A stretch of DNA of 64,000 nt, taken from contig NZ_JAFCKT010000006.1 of NCBI RefSeq assembly GCF_018129985.1, positions 124,001-188,000 on the forward strand. The letters run 5' to 3'. Numbering within the stretch: position 1 is the stretch's first letter; every line of letters starts with the position of its first letter. This document shows, in pieces, positions 8,798-17,047 of this stretch. A program made the translations under genes and the position numbers. Source of the DNA: Bradyrhizobium sp. SZCCT0148. Lineage in GTDB: Bacteria; Pseudomonadota; Alphaproteobacteria; Rhizobiales; Xanthobacteraceae. The notes under the pieces were generated by a model, which was given only the letters and a program-made list of their open reading frames with translations, was not told the DNA's origin and did not search any database.

Positions 8798-9619
8798 GTG
8801 GCACGAGCCCGGCCGAGCCGAGCCGACAAACCGATCAAGCCCGGCCGCATCCGCGCCGTGCTGACGACGCTCGGCCGCGAGATCGCGCAGGATCTCATTC
8901 CCGTCGGCACCACCCTGCCACCGGAGCCGGAGCTCGAAGCCCGTTTCGGCGTCGGCCGCGGCGTGGTGCGCGAGGCAATCAAGACGCTTGCCGCGAAGGG
9001 CCTCGTCAGCGTGCGACCGCGCCACGGCACGCAGGTGCTGCCGCGCCACGAATGGAGCCTGCTTGATCGCGACGTGCTGAGCTGGCTCGTCGGCCAGGAC
9101 GAACCGGATCGCGACCTTTTGCTGGCAATCCAGGAAGTGCGCTCGATCATCGAACCTGCGGCCGCAGCGCTCGCCGCCGAACGCGCGACCAGGAACGACC
9201 GCTGGCGGATCGACACGGCCCTGGCCGCGATGCAGACCGCGAAAGACCAGGCCAGCGCGCTTGCCGCCGACAAGGCCTTTCATCTTGCCATCCTGGATGC
9301 GACCCACAACCCGGTCCTGCAGGGCTTTCGCAGCGCGATCGACACCATCCTGAGCACCGTCTTCACCGTTGCGGTCGGTGGCCCGGGTGGTTGGTTCAAG
9401 GACAATCTGCCGAACCACGCAGCAGCGGCGCGGGCCATCGAGAGCGGCAACCCGGAGAAGGCGCGCGCCGCGATGGAACGATTGATCGGCTACACCCGAT
9501 TGAAGCTCGCGAACCGGAAGACGGTCATCGCCGCGGCCACGCGCAAGACGGACGGGCCCGCCGTGCGCGCGGCCAGGACGTCGAGCGCCAAGAGCAGGAG
9601 GAAACGTCGTGGACCGTGA
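8798..9619 (+). CDS. GntR-family regulator, FadR/FCD subfamily
   Basis: A 273-residue regulator with a GTG start placed behind AGGGAGA. The N-terminal winged helix (about residues 13-82) has the GntR pattern PPEPELEARFGVGRGVVREAIKTLAAKGLVSVRPRHGT. The C-terminal FCD ligand domain shows an all-helical pattern with DKAFHLAILDATHNPVL and the downstream NHAAAARAIESGNPEKARAAM helix that supplies metal-binding histidines in this family. FCD regulators usually repress uptake and catabolism of organic acids or sugars until ligand binds. It lies between the long palindrome at 8700 and the ABC operon starting at 9771, so both itself and that operon are likely targets. The basic C-terminal tail (KSRRKRRG) is unusual. 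Confidence 0.92.
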   Translation: MARARPSRADKPIKPGRIRAVLTTLGREIAQDLIPVGTTLPPEPELEARFGVGRGVVREAIKTLAAKGLVSVRPRHGTQVLPRHEWSLLDRDVLSWLVGQDEPDRDLLLAIQEVRSIIEPAAAALAAERATRNDRWRIDTALAAMQTAKDQASALAADKAFHLAILDATHNPVLQGFRSAIDTILSTVFTVAVGGPGGWFKDNLPNHAAAARAIESGNPEKARAAMERLIGYTRLKLANRKTVIAAATRKTDGPAVRAARTSSAKSRRKRRGP

Positions 9620-9722
9620 CGCTGAGGGCTCGCCCTACATCCTCGCCCCGCCCGGGATCGCGGTCGTGGCAGCAGACCGGCAGCTGCGATCGCGCGAGAC
9701 AGGGTTACGATGTCAGGAATGA
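9609..9722 (+). CDS. Candidate 37-codon small ORF overlapping the GntR gene end
   Basis: A GTG at 9609 is preceded by AGGAGGAAA at an ideal distance and opens a 37-residue frame that overlaps the end of the GntR-type gene by 11 nt in another frame. The peptide begins VDRDAEGSPYILAPPG and has no recognised domain. It could be a real small coupled gene, the remnant of a longer coding sequence lost between the regulator and the ABC operon, or coincidence. The strong ribosome-binding site is the only evidence. Confidence 0.25.
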   Translation: MDRDAEGSPYILAPPGIAVVAADRQLRSRETGLRCQE

Positions 9723-9770
9723 TCAGCGTGAAATGCCGGCACAGGCATAGCTGAACGCCAGGGAGGAAAA

Positions 9771-10592
9771 ATGCAGGTGACGGGCAGTCTGAAGGGTCGA
9801 TCGTCGCGATGGATCCGCAGCGTCAATTCGCTGGCGGGCGCCGCGATGTTCGTCGCGCCGCTGCTTGCGCTGGTGGCGATCTGGGCGATCGTCGTCCCGC
9901 TGTTCAACGTCAATCCGCGCGTGTTTCCCTCGGTCGGCGCCGTCGGCGGGGCTGCCATGGAGTCGATCCGCGACGGCACGCTAATCGCCCATGTCGGTGC
10001 CAGCCTGTTGCGCGTCGGCCTCGGCACGTTGATCGGCATCGCCACCGCCGTGCCGCTCGGTATCGCCATGGGCGTGAGCCCGACCGTGGCGGCCTTTCTC
10101 ACGCCGCTGTTCCGCTTCTTCTCGGTGCTCGCCGGCATTGCCTGGATCCCGATCGCGACCTTGTGGTTCGGCTATGGCTTCGGCGCGATCGTCTTCGTGA
10201 TCTTCAACGCCGTGTTCTTCGTTGTCGCCTACAACACCCTGCTCGGCGTCAGGACCATTCCACACACGCTGCGCAATGCTGCCGCATCGCTCGGCGCCGG
10301 ACGCTGGGCGCTGCTGACCGAAGTGCTGCTGCCGGGCGCGCTGCCGAACATCGTCACCGGCATCCGCACCGGCCTTGGCTTCGCCTGGCGCGGACTGATC
10401 GCCGCCGAGATGATCGCGACCAATGTCGGGCTCGGCTACATGCTGTTCGTCGCACGCGATTTCTACCGCACCGAGGTGATCGTGTTCGGCATGATCGTGA
10501 TCGGCGTGCTTTGGCTGCTGATCGACCGTCTGATGCTGGTGCCACTGGAACGGGCGACCATCGAACGCTGGGGCATGGTGAGGCGCGCATGA
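9771..10592 (+). CDS. ABC transporter permease, NitT/TauT (SsuC) type
   Basis: A 273-residue permease with about six membrane spans and the BPD_transp_1 EAA loop (NAAASLGAGRWALLTEVLLPGALPNIVTGIRTGLGFAWRG region). It starts with an ATG behind GGAGGA. It overlaps the next permease gene by 4 nt (ATGA), so the two subunits are made together and presumably form a heterodimer. Systems of this family import nitrate, taurine, alkanesulfonates, riboflavin or pyrimidine precursors. Which of these applies here cannot be told. Confidence 0.93.
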   Translation: MQVTGSLKGRSSRWIRSVNSLAGAAMFVAPLLALVAIWAIVVPLFNVNPRVFPSVGAVGGAAMESIRDGTLIAHVGASLLRVGLGTLIGIATAVPLGIAMGVSPTVAAFLTPLFRFFSVLAGIAWIPIATLWFGYGFGAIVFVIFNAVFFVVAYNTLLGVRTIPHTLRNAAASLGAGRWALLTEVLLPGALPNIVTGIRTGLGFAWRGLIAAEMIATNVGLGYMLFVARDFYRTEVIVFGMIVIGVLWLLIDRLMLVPLERATIERWGMVRRA

Positions 10593-11395
10593 ATCTGCTG
10601 CTGCAAATCTGGGCCGGCTACACCCGCCTGACCCGGCGCTGGCCGGGGTTCGCCGCCATCATTCCCTTCATCCCGGTGCTCGCACTGTGGACCGCGGTCA
10701 GCGAGGCCGGAGTGTTTCCACGCGCGTTCTTCCCGGGCCCCGCCGACGTGGTGCGCGCGTTCTTCACGCTCACCTACAAGGGGATCCTGCCCGACTATCT
10801 CCAGGACAGCCTGATCCGGCTCGCGACGGGGGCCGCAGTCGGCATGGCGATTGGCATTCCCCTGGGGATTCTGATCGGCACCAGCCGCTGGGCACACCGC
10901 ATCTGCTGGCCGGTGCTGCTGTTCTTCCAGGCGATCGGCGACATCGCCTGGCTGCCGATCCTCTTGATATGGTTCGGCTTCGGACTGACGACGATGACCT
11001 TCGTCATCGTCTATACCGTGCTGTTCCCGGTCGTGCTCAACACCGTGCTCGGGGTTGAATCGGTGCCGCGCGACCTTGCGCGCGCCGCGCTAAGCCTCGG
11101 CGCCTCGCGCGCGCGGGTGCTCTGGGAGGTCACGCTGCCGGGCGCGCTGCCCAACATCATCACGGGGCTTCGCAACGGCCTCGGCTATGGCTGGCGCGCG
11201 CTGATCGCAGTCGAGATGATCGTCGGCACGTCGGGGATCGGCTTCATGATGTTCGATGCCCGACGCGCCGGCTCCACCGTCGAGATCCTGCTCGGCATGA
11301 TCATTCTCGGATTGCTCTGGTACATCGTGGACGCCTGGGTTCTCGCGCCGCTCGAGCGCGTGACCGGCCAACGCTGGGGATTGGTGACATCATGA
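10589..11395 (+). CDS. Second ABC permease, NitT/TauT type
   Basis: A 268-residue paralogue of the preceding permease, sharing the EAA loop (RAALSLGASRARVLWEVTLPGALPNIITGLRNGLGYGWRA region) and about six spans. The ATG at 10589 overlaps the preceding stop codon, which fixes the start although the frame is open further upstream. Having two distinct permeases, where most SsuC/TauC systems use a homodimer, is a feature of a subset of NitT/TauT-like importers. Its own end overlaps the ATPase gene by 4 nt. Confidence 0.93.
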   Translation: MNLLLQIWAGYTRLTRRWPGFAAIIPFIPVLALWTAVSEAGVFPRAFFPGPADVVRAFFTLTYKGILPDYLQDSLIRLATGAAVGMAIGIPLGILIGTSRWAHRICWPVLLFFQAIGDIAWLPILLIWFGFGLTTMTFVIVYTVLFPVVLNTVLGVESVPRDLARAALSLGASRARVLWEVTLPGALPNIITGLRNGLGYGWRALIAVEMIVGTSGIGFMMFDARRAGSTVEILLGMIILGLLWYIVDAWVLAPLERVTGQRWGLVTS

Positions 11396-12150
11396 AGACG
11401 CTTTCACTGCGCAATCTCGGCAAGACCTATTTCGACCCTTACGCAGGCGCGCATGTCACCGCCGTCCATGACGTCTCGCTGGACGTCGAGCCCGGCGAGT
11501 TCATCTCGGTGGTTGGCCCGTCCGGCTGCGGCAAGACGACCATCCTCAACATGATCGCAGGCTTCATCCCTTATTCAAAGGGCGATATCCTGCTCGACGG
11601 CAAGCCGGTGCATGGGCCAGGCCCCGAGCGTGGGGTCGTGTTCCAATCGTTCGCGCTGTTTCCCTGGAAGACCGTGCTCGACAATGTCGGCTTCGGTCCG
11701 AAGATGCGCGGCGTGCCGAAGGCCGAGCGCGACCGCATCGCGCGTGAATATCTGGCGCTTGCAGGTCTGTCGCATGCGGCGCACCGCTATCCCAACGAGC
11801 TCTCCGGAGGCATGCAGCAGCGTGTCGGCGTGGTGCGCGCACTCGCCAACAATCCCTCCGTACTGCTGATGGACGAGCCGTTCGCCAGCGTCGACGCGCA
11901 GACGCGCATGACGCTCCAGGAGGAACTGACCCGGATCTGGCAGGAGCGCAAGCCGACGGTGATCTTCATCACCCATGACGTGCCGGAAGCGGTGTTTCTC
12001 GCCAACCGCGTGGTCGTGCTGTCCAAGGGACGCGTGCTGGACGAGATCGCGGTCGACCTGCCGCGTCCCCGCGTCTGGGACAACCTGGTCAAGGACGACG
12101 ACTTCAAGCAACTCTCGGCGCGCGTGCTCCAGATGGTGCGCGCGGCATGA
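11392..12150 (+). CDS. ABC transporter ATP-binding protein, NitT/TauT (SsuB/TauB) type
   Basis: A 252-residue ATPase with Walker A GPSGCGKTT (about residues 43-51), Q-loop in VVFQSFALFPWKTV, signature LSGGMQQRVGVVRALA, Walker B VLLMDEPFASVD and switch histidine in FITHDVPEAV. The FALFPWKTVLDNV wording is characteristic of the nitrate/sulfonate/taurine group. It drives import through the two permeases encoded just upstream and is coupled by 4-nt overlaps on both sides. Confidence 0.95.
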   Translation: MKTLSLRNLGKTYFDPYAGAHVTAVHDVSLDVEPGEFISVVGPSGCGKTTILNMIAGFIPYSKGDILLDGKPVHGPGPERGVVFQSFALFPWKTVLDNVGFGPKMRGVPKAERDRIAREYLALAGLSHAAHRYPNELSGGMQQRVGVVRALANNPSVLLMDEPFASVDAQTRMTLQEELTRIWQERKPTVIFITHDVPEAVFLANRVVVLSKGRVLDEIAVDLPRPRVWDNLVKDDDFKQLSARVLQMVRAA

Positions 12151-12479
12151 GCATCGCCTCCGACGTCCTGCGCTCCTCCAAGGGCCGCATCGTGCTCGGC
12201 GCGATTGCCGCATGGGCGCTGTTTCAACTCTGGCTGACGGTGGCGGCGCCGGGAAAGATATCGCCCGACCTGAAAGGCACATCGGAAAAAGTGAACGTGC
12301 AAATCGAACTGCCGTTCACGCCGGAGCGCTTCCACGTGCTCGCATTTCAGCAATTTGGACGCGTCTCGGGAACAGACGAGCATTCGATCGAACTACGCGG
12401 TGTCAAACGAACGGACCTCAACGCCGTCGCCCGCCCCTATTGGGTGACGGCCGTGGGGCCGATAAAAGAGGGAGGCTGA
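12147..12479 (+). CDS. Unknown 110-residue membrane-anchored protein inside ABC operon
   Basis: The start overlaps the ATPase stop by 4 nt and the stop is 3 nt before the binding-protein gene, so this is an integral member of the operon rather than a chance frame. One hydrophobic helix at about residues 15-34 (IVLGAIAAWALFQLWLTVAA) would anchor it, leaving a periplasmic domain of about 75 residues rich in polar and beta-type sequence (VNVQIELPFTPERFHV, SIELRGVKRTDLNAVARPYWVTAVG). No family is recognised. Because it is encoded between ATPase and receptor, a role as accessory or docking subunit for the importer is a reasonable guess but only that. Confidence 0.8.
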   Translation: MSIASDVLRSSKGRIVLGAIAAWALFQLWLTVAAPGKISPDLKGTSEKVNVQIELPFTPERFHVLAFQQFGRVSGTDEHSIELRGVKRTDLNAVARPYWVTAVGPIKEGG

Positions 12480-12482
12480 GAT

Positions 12483-13538
12483 ATGAAAAGACTCTTGTTG
12501 CTTGGAATCGCGCTCTTGGCCGGCATGGTGCCGGTGAGCGCACAGACTCCGACCAAACTGAAGGCCGGCATGGTCACCGGCATCGACCAGATCGGCCTGC
12601 CGATCGCACTCGAGCGCGGCTTCTTCGAGAAGTACGGGCTCGATGTCACGATCGCACGCCCCTACGCGACAGGCGTCGACGCCCTGAACGCATTGCAGGC
12701 CGGCGAGAGCGAGATCGTGCAGGTCGGCGTGCCCATGATCGGCGCCGTGCTGCGCGGCATGGATCTTGTCGCACTCGGTAATTTCAGCGGCAACGCCACC
12801 AAGGCCGGCTCAGACGCCACCATGGCGATCATCGCGCGCGAAGGTTCGGGCATCGTCAAGGGCGACCTGTCGACGCTGAAGGGCAAGAAGATCGCAGCCT
12901 CCTTCGGCACCATCAATCATCTCTACATCCTGGCGACGCTGGAGAAGGCGGGGCTGAAGCCGGATGACGTGACGCTGGTCAACACGCCGCCGCCGGATAT
13001 GACCGTCGCCCTGCTCGCCAAGGGTATCGACGCGTTCTCGGCCTGGGATCCCTGGCCGATCGTTGCCGGCAAGGATGTGCCCGGCGCGGTCGAGATCATC
13101 CGGGGCGGCGACGTGATCTCCTATATCGGCTTCAACGTCGCGCTTCGTCCCTGGGTGCAGGCCAACGGCGAGACCATCGAGAAATTCCTCGCCGCCGTTT
13201 CCGAGGCCGACCAATGGATGCGCAAGAATCCGAAGCAGGCGGCCCAGGTCGCCACGCGCTGGATTCCGGGGCTCAAGCAGGACGTCGCCGAGACTGCGAT
13301 GCAGTTCAACATCCAGCAGGCGGACCGCCGCCTGTCGGCCAACAACTACCGTGCGCTGTGGAGCGCCGAGGACCGGCTGTACCGGTTCGGCATCCTCAAA
13401 TCGACCTTCGACGTCAATGCGCATATCGAACCGAAGCACATCCTCAAAGTCATGAAGGACCGTCCCGAACTGTTCGCCGATCTGCCGCCGATCCCGGAGA
13501 CGGCGGCGATTTCGCCGGGCTACGTTTTCAAGCCCTAA
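12483..13538 (+). CDS. ABC transporter substrate-binding protein, SsuA/TauA/NMT1-like
   Basis: A 351-residue periplasmic receptor. A Sec signal (MKRLLLLGIALLAGMVPVSAQT) is cleaved after about residue 20. The mature part has the NMT1/SsuA pattern: IALERGFFEKYGLDVTI, GDLSTLKGKKIAASFGT, and a long C-terminal helical lobe. The residues contacting ligand are not diagnostic by eye. As last gene of the operon it supplies the ligand specificity for the two permeases and ATPase upstream. A hairpin follows at 13554. Confidence 0.93.
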   Translation: MKRLLLLGIALLAGMVPVSAQTPTKLKAGMVTGIDQIGLPIALERGFFEKYGLDVTIARPYATGVDALNALQAGESEIVQVGVPMIGAVLRGMDLVALGNFSGNATKAGSDATMAIIAREGSGIVKGDLSTLKGKKIAASFGTINHLYILATLEKAGLKPDDVTLVNTPPPDMTVALLAKGIDAFSAWDPWPIVAGKDVPGAVEIIRGGDVISYIGFNVALRPWVQANGETIEKFLAAVSEADQWMRKNPKQAAQVATRWIPGLKQDVAETAMQFNIQQADRRLSANNYRALWSAEDRLYRFGILKSTFDVNAHIEPKHILKVMKDRPELFADLPPIPETAAISPGYVFKP

Positions 13539-13553
13539 GCAACCGCACAGGGG

Positions 13554-13580
13554 ATGCCGGCGCGTGCAGCGCGTCGGCAT
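13554..13580. terminator. Hairpin between ABC operon and convergent ccdA
   Basis: Arms ATGCCGGCGCG (13554-13564) and CGCGTCGGCAT (13570-13580) pair with one G-T wobble around a 5-nt loop. The position between two convergent genes supports a terminator, though the U-tract is poor. Confidence 0.45.
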
Positions 13581-13598
13581 GTCCGGATTGATTGCGCC

Positions 13599-14330
13599 CT
13601 ATCCGATGGTCTGCAGCGCCGGGAACGTCTCCAGCAGCCAGATGCTCACGTTCGAGACAGCGCCGGTGAGAAAGCCGATGCCGGTGATCACCATCAGCAC
13701 GCCCATGGCTCGCTCGACATTGACGAGATGGCCCTTCATGCGCGCGAACAGCGCGGAGAACTGCTTGATCATCAAAGCGGCGATCAGGAAGGGAATGCCG
13801 AGACCGGCGGAATAGACCGCAAGCAAACCTGCTCCCTTCGTCACCGTGGCCTCAGCAGCGGCGATCGACAAGATCGCGGCGAGGATCGGGCCGATGCAGG
13901 GTGTCCAGCCGAACGCGAAGGCGAGCCCCATGATATAGGCGCCCCAGAGACCGACCGGCTTCGGGATCGGCAGCCGTCCCTCGCGCATCAACAGGCCGAT
14001 GCGCGTCAGGCCCAGGAAGTGCAGGCCCATGATGATGATGACGATGCCGGCGAGGATCGACAGCTCCGCCGACCAGGCACGAATCAGCCCGCCGACCAAC
14101 GAGGCGCTGGCGCCGAGCGCGACGAACACCGTGGAGAAACCAAGCACGAACAGCAGCGCCGACATCATGATCGCGCGCTTGGAGGCCGAGGCCGGCTCGT
14201 CGCTCTCGACGTGCTCGATCGTGGCGCCCGTCAGATAGATCAGGTAGGGCGGGACCAGGGGCAGGACACACGGCGAGAGGAAGCTGACGAGGCCGGCAAT
14301 CAGCGCCGCCGGGATCGAAACATTTTGCAT
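13599..14330 (-). CDS. ccdA: Cytochrome c biogenesis protein CcdA
   Basis: A 243-residue inner-membrane thiol-disulfide carrier with six predicted spans. It passes electrons from cytoplasmic thioredoxin to periplasmic acceptors that keep apocytochrome c haem-site cysteines reduced. The two essential cysteines are visible in FLSPCVLPLVP (Cys21) and GWTPCIGPIL. Length equals the short CcdA form rather than full DsbD. The c-type cytochromes CcoO and CcoP encoded later in the window are plausible beneficiaries. No thioredoxin-like partner gene is adjacent. Confidence 0.94.
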   Translation of the reverse strand: MQNVSIPAALIAGLVSFLSPCVLPLVPPYLIYLTGATIEHVESDEPASASKRAIMMSALLFVLGFSTVFVALGASASLVGGLIRAWSAELSILAGIVIIIMGLHFLGLTRIGLLMREGRLPIPKPVGLWGAYIMGLAFAFGWTPCIGPILAAILSIAAAEATVTKGAGLLAVYSAGLGIPFLIAALMIKQFSALFARMKGHLVNVERAMGVLMVITGIGFLTGAVSNVSIWLLETFPALQTIG

Positions 14331-14536
14331 GATGCCGTCTGAGCCATCTCAGGCACCGGTGCGGCGCGCCGGGAATAGGCGCGGCCCGGAGCCGAACCGG
14401 CTCTGGTGTAACCGATGCCGGAGAATGCGCAACAGAGGCGCACGAAACCAGGGCTCCTCCCGATGCCGCCTGCGATCACAGATGCGGCATCGGGACGCGC
14501 ACAAACCTCGCCAAAAAGCGAGATTCGGCGGCGCGG

Positions 14537-14803
14537 CTACTTCACCACGCGGAGCAGCGGACGCCGGGGCTGGTCCTGCGTCTGCTTGAAGGGGGACTGC
14601 GGCTCGCGCGCGGCGCTCCGCAGCATTTCGTCGCACAGTGCCTTGAGATCGGCACTGTTAATTCCTTTGAGCTTCATCCTGACGTCGAGGATGACGATTG
14701 ACAGCAGCTCGGCCGACTCACGGCTGTCGCACGCGTTGAGAACCCTGCGGCACCCCTCGAGCGTTTCCAGCACCGACTGCAACTGTTCGTCTGAATGCGA
14801 CAC
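14537..14803 (-). CDS. Hypothetical protein, 88 residues
   Basis: A small acidic-helical protein (SHSDEQLQSVLETLEGCRR start) with a basic proline-rich tail (QPRRPLLRVVK). It has a GTG start preceded by GGAAAGAA. Predicted mostly alpha-helical, soluble, with three cysteines. No family recognised. The frame has a reasonable amino-acid composition and codon pattern for this genome, which is the main reason to accept it. Confidence 0.55.
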   Translation of the reverse strand: MSHSDEQLQSVLETLEGCRRVLNACDSRESAELLSIVILDVRMKLKGINSADLKALCDEMLRSAAREPQSPFKQTQDQPRRPLLRVVK

Positions 14804-15286
14804 CGGCGTTCTTTCCGTTAATTCGGCCTGCGAGACGAGATTGGGACGATCTCTTCGGCCCCCATGGAGCTACGAGGATACCATGAGGCCACTGTGCCTT
14901 CGAACCTGATTTCAGCGTGTTTCTGCTGTGGAACCGAGGTTTCGGCCAACATCGCTGCACCACGCTGTCGGCTGTCTTCCAAGCCGTCTTCAAGCAAACG
15001 CGTGGACCAATGTGACGGATCCATCGAGAGCCCCGATGCCGGCTCGCGCGCAAATTCATTCATTGCGGACAGCGCCGATAATCCCGCAGCCATTTCGCGG
15101 CTCGCAACGGAACTCACGCCACACCCCCCTTGCGGGCGAATAGTCCACCCGATTCCCAGCTCAAGCAGCATCTAAATACCACCCACGAGGTAGTAAGGAT
15201 GATGGTTCAAAACTCATCGTCCCCCAACCCGCAGTGGTTGTGGTTTGCGCCAGATTCTGCCAGTTTAGCAACCCGAAGGGACTTGT
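14804..15286. other. 483-nt stretch without a confident gene
   Basis: Lies between the 88-residue hypothetical gene and the LysR gene at 15287. Apart from the doubtful frame at 14818-15171, no repeat, terminator or consensus promoter was recognised. The last 100 nt must hold the promoter of the LysR-XRE pair. Confidence 0.5.
14818..15171 (-). CDS. Doubtful 117-residue ORF in an otherwise gene-poor stretch
   Basis: An open frame on the minus strand ending 14 nt before the 88-residue hypothetical gene. It has several internal methionines and no recognisable domain or signal. Base composition here is less GC-rich than in the flanking genes. It may be a lineage-specific gene, decayed sequence or noise. 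Confidence 0.2.
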   Translation of the reverse strand: MLLELGIGWTIRPQGGCGVSSVASREMAAGLSALSAMNEFAREPASGLSMDPSHWSTRLLEDGLEDSRQRGAAMLAETSVPQQKHAEIRFEGTVASWYPRSSMGAEEIVPISSRRPN

Positions 15287-16336
15287 ATGCACTCCTTGGC
15301 GGAAAGGGGCGTTCCTCTGGCGGAACGCCCAACGACAAATCTCAGCGGCCTCTCGGATTGGGATGCGGCCCGTATATTCCTCGAAGTCGTCCGATGCGGA
15401 AGTTTCCGGTCGGCGGCCGAGCGCTTGTCGCTGTCGATCAACGCCGTGCGCCGGCGAATCGACGATTTCGAGCGCCAGACCGGCACCACACTGTTCACCC
15501 GCGACGTCCACGGCACCCATCTGACCGATGAAGGCGCGCTGGTGGTCTCCGCCGTCGAGCGCATGGAGGCCGCCACCTTCGATGTGCTGCGCGCCAGCGA
15601 TTCGATGGCCAACGCCCTGTCCGGCGAGGTGCGGGTCGCCGTCACCGAGGGGCTCGGCACGTTCTGGCTCGCCCCGCGCCTGGTTGAATTCCAGCAGGCC
15701 TATCCGAAGATCCTGGTCGACCTGCATTGCGCGATGCGCTCGGCCGACGTCTCGCGCCACGAGGCCGATGTCGCCATCCATCTGGCGCGTCCCTCGGCGC
15801 TCGACATCAAGCTGGTGCGGCTCGGCCGCATGCATCTGATGTTCTGGGCCTCGGAGAAATACATCGAGAAGCATGGCGCGCCCCGCTCGGCAGCGGAATT
15901 GATCAAGCATCGCCTGGTGCTGCAATTCGCCGACCAGCTCGCCGCCAAGGAATCCTTCGAGAGCTTCTTTCCCGGCGTATCGGAACGTGACCTTCTGGTC
16001 ATGAAGACCAACGTCTCAAGCGCCAACTACTGGGCGGTCGCGAATGGCGCCGGCATCGGCGTCTTCCCGAGCTACGCGATTGCGCTTGGCGGGAAGTTGA
16101 TTCCACTGGAAGTCGAGTTGAACCGACCGCTGGATATCTGGCTGTCCTACCATCCCGGTAGCGGCCGTATTCCGCGCGTGCGGCACATGATTGATTGGCT
16201 GATCGAAGCTTTCAGTCCGGCTCGCTTCCCGTGGTTTAAGGAAGAGTTCGTGCACCCGCATGAATTCAAGGACTCGTACATGGGCGAACCCCTGACCCAG
16301 CTCTTCGGGGGATTTTCAACCGAAGAACAAAGGTGA
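15287..16336 (+). CDS. LysR-family regulator with terminal extensions
   Basis: A 349-residue LysR protein, about 50 residues longer than usual. The first 25 residues (to TTNLSGLSDWDAAR) precede the winged helix (FRSAAERLSLSINAVRRRIDDFERQTG), and the C terminus extends past the effector domain with FKEEFVHPHEFKDSYMGEPLTQLF. The start ATG has GAAGGGA upstream. The stop overlaps the start of an XRE regulator gene (GTGA), so the two transcription factors are made from one message in matched amounts. No metabolic gene is adjacent; the target is unknown. Confidence 0.9.
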   Translation: MHSLAERGVPLAERPTTNLSGLSDWDAARIFLEVVRCGSFRSAAERLSLSINAVRRRIDDFERQTGTTLFTRDVHGTHLTDEGALVVSAVERMEAATFDVLRASDSMANALSGEVRVAVTEGLGTFWLAPRLVEFQQAYPKILVDLHCAMRSADVSRHEADVAIHLARPSALDIKLVRLGRMHLMFWASEKYIEKHGAPRSAAELIKHRLVLQFADQLAAKESFESFFPGVSERDLLVMKTNVSSANYWAVANGAGIGVFPSYAIALGGKLIPLEVELNRPLDIWLSYHPGSGRIPRVRHMIDWLIEAFSPARFPWFKEEFVHPHEFKDSYMGEPLTQLFGGFSTEEQR

Positions 16337-16737
16337 AAACGAAGATGAAAGCAGCGGCGAAAAGAATGAAGCAGCGCAGTGCCGGCAAGCCGGACATTGA
16401 GCTTGGCAAGCGGATCCGTCTGCGGCGTGTCGAGATGAAGATCTCGCAGGCCGAACTTGGCGAGAAGCTCGGCGTCAGCTTCCAGCAGGTCCAGAAATAC
16501 GAGAAGGGCGTCAATCGCGTCGGCGCGGCTCGGCTTCAGCAGATCGCAACCGCCCTCGATGTGCCCGTGACCTTCTTCTACGACGGCGACAACAAGGCCC
16601 GCGAAGTCGAGAGCCTGCTGTTCCTTGACAGCGCGTTCAGCCTCCGCCTGCTGCGTGCCTACAGCAAGATCAAGGACCAGACGGTGCAGCGTCAGCTCGT
16701 CTCGCTGATGGAATCGATCGCGGCCAACGAAGCCTGA
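16333..16737 (+). CDS. XRE/Cro-CI-type helix-turn-helix regulator
   Basis: A 134-residue DNA-binding protein. A basic N-terminal tail is followed by a lambda-repressor-like HTH at about residues 24-78 (LGKRIRLRRVEMKISQAELGEKLGVSFQQVQKYEKG region) and a helical C-terminal half that may dimerise. The GTG at 16333 overlaps the LysR stop; an ATG at 16345 is the alternative. Proteins of this compact form are widespread as global or developmental regulators in alphaproteobacteria. Coupling to a LysR gene suggests the pair act in one circuit. A strong terminator follows at 16878. Confidence 0.9.
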   Translation: MKTKMKAAAKRMKQRSAGKPDIELGKRIRLRRVEMKISQAELGEKLGVSFQQVQKYEKGVNRVGAARLQQIATALDVPVTFFYDGDNKAREVESLLFLDSAFSLRLLRAYSKIKDQTVQRQLVSLMESIAANEA

Positions 16738-17047
16738 CGTCGATCGACGGTCTGTTTTTACGGCCGATCTTCAATCCGCCGCGCCACGGGGGCGCGGCCG
16801 GATTGAACGAGACCCGGATTGCATGTTCTTGCATCCGTCCTGGGGCGCGGACCTTCCGCGTGCGGCCTTTGCTTGTAGGGGCGGTCTGACCGCCCCTTTT
16901 CGTTGCCATCGGTTCCCGTCTTCCGAACGTCCCGGCACGGCCGCCATGCAATACCGGCACAGGCGGATGCAAGCCTCCTCGCCTGCCGCCGTTGACCGCG
17001 GTGACGCCGCCGCCGCACATTGCACCTTGCCAACAAGCGAGCGCGCA
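16738..17047. other. 310-nt spacer between regulator pair and crotonase gene
   Basis: Contains the terminator at 16878-16900. The frame of the crotonase is open through part of this stretch but gives no recognisable protein sequence there. Nothing else was recognised. Confidence 0.5.
16878..16900 (+). terminator. Rho-independent terminator of the LysR-XRE pair
   Basis: GGGGCGGT (16878-16885) pairs with ACCGCCCC (16889-16896) around a CTG loop and is followed by TTTT. Confidence 0.8.
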
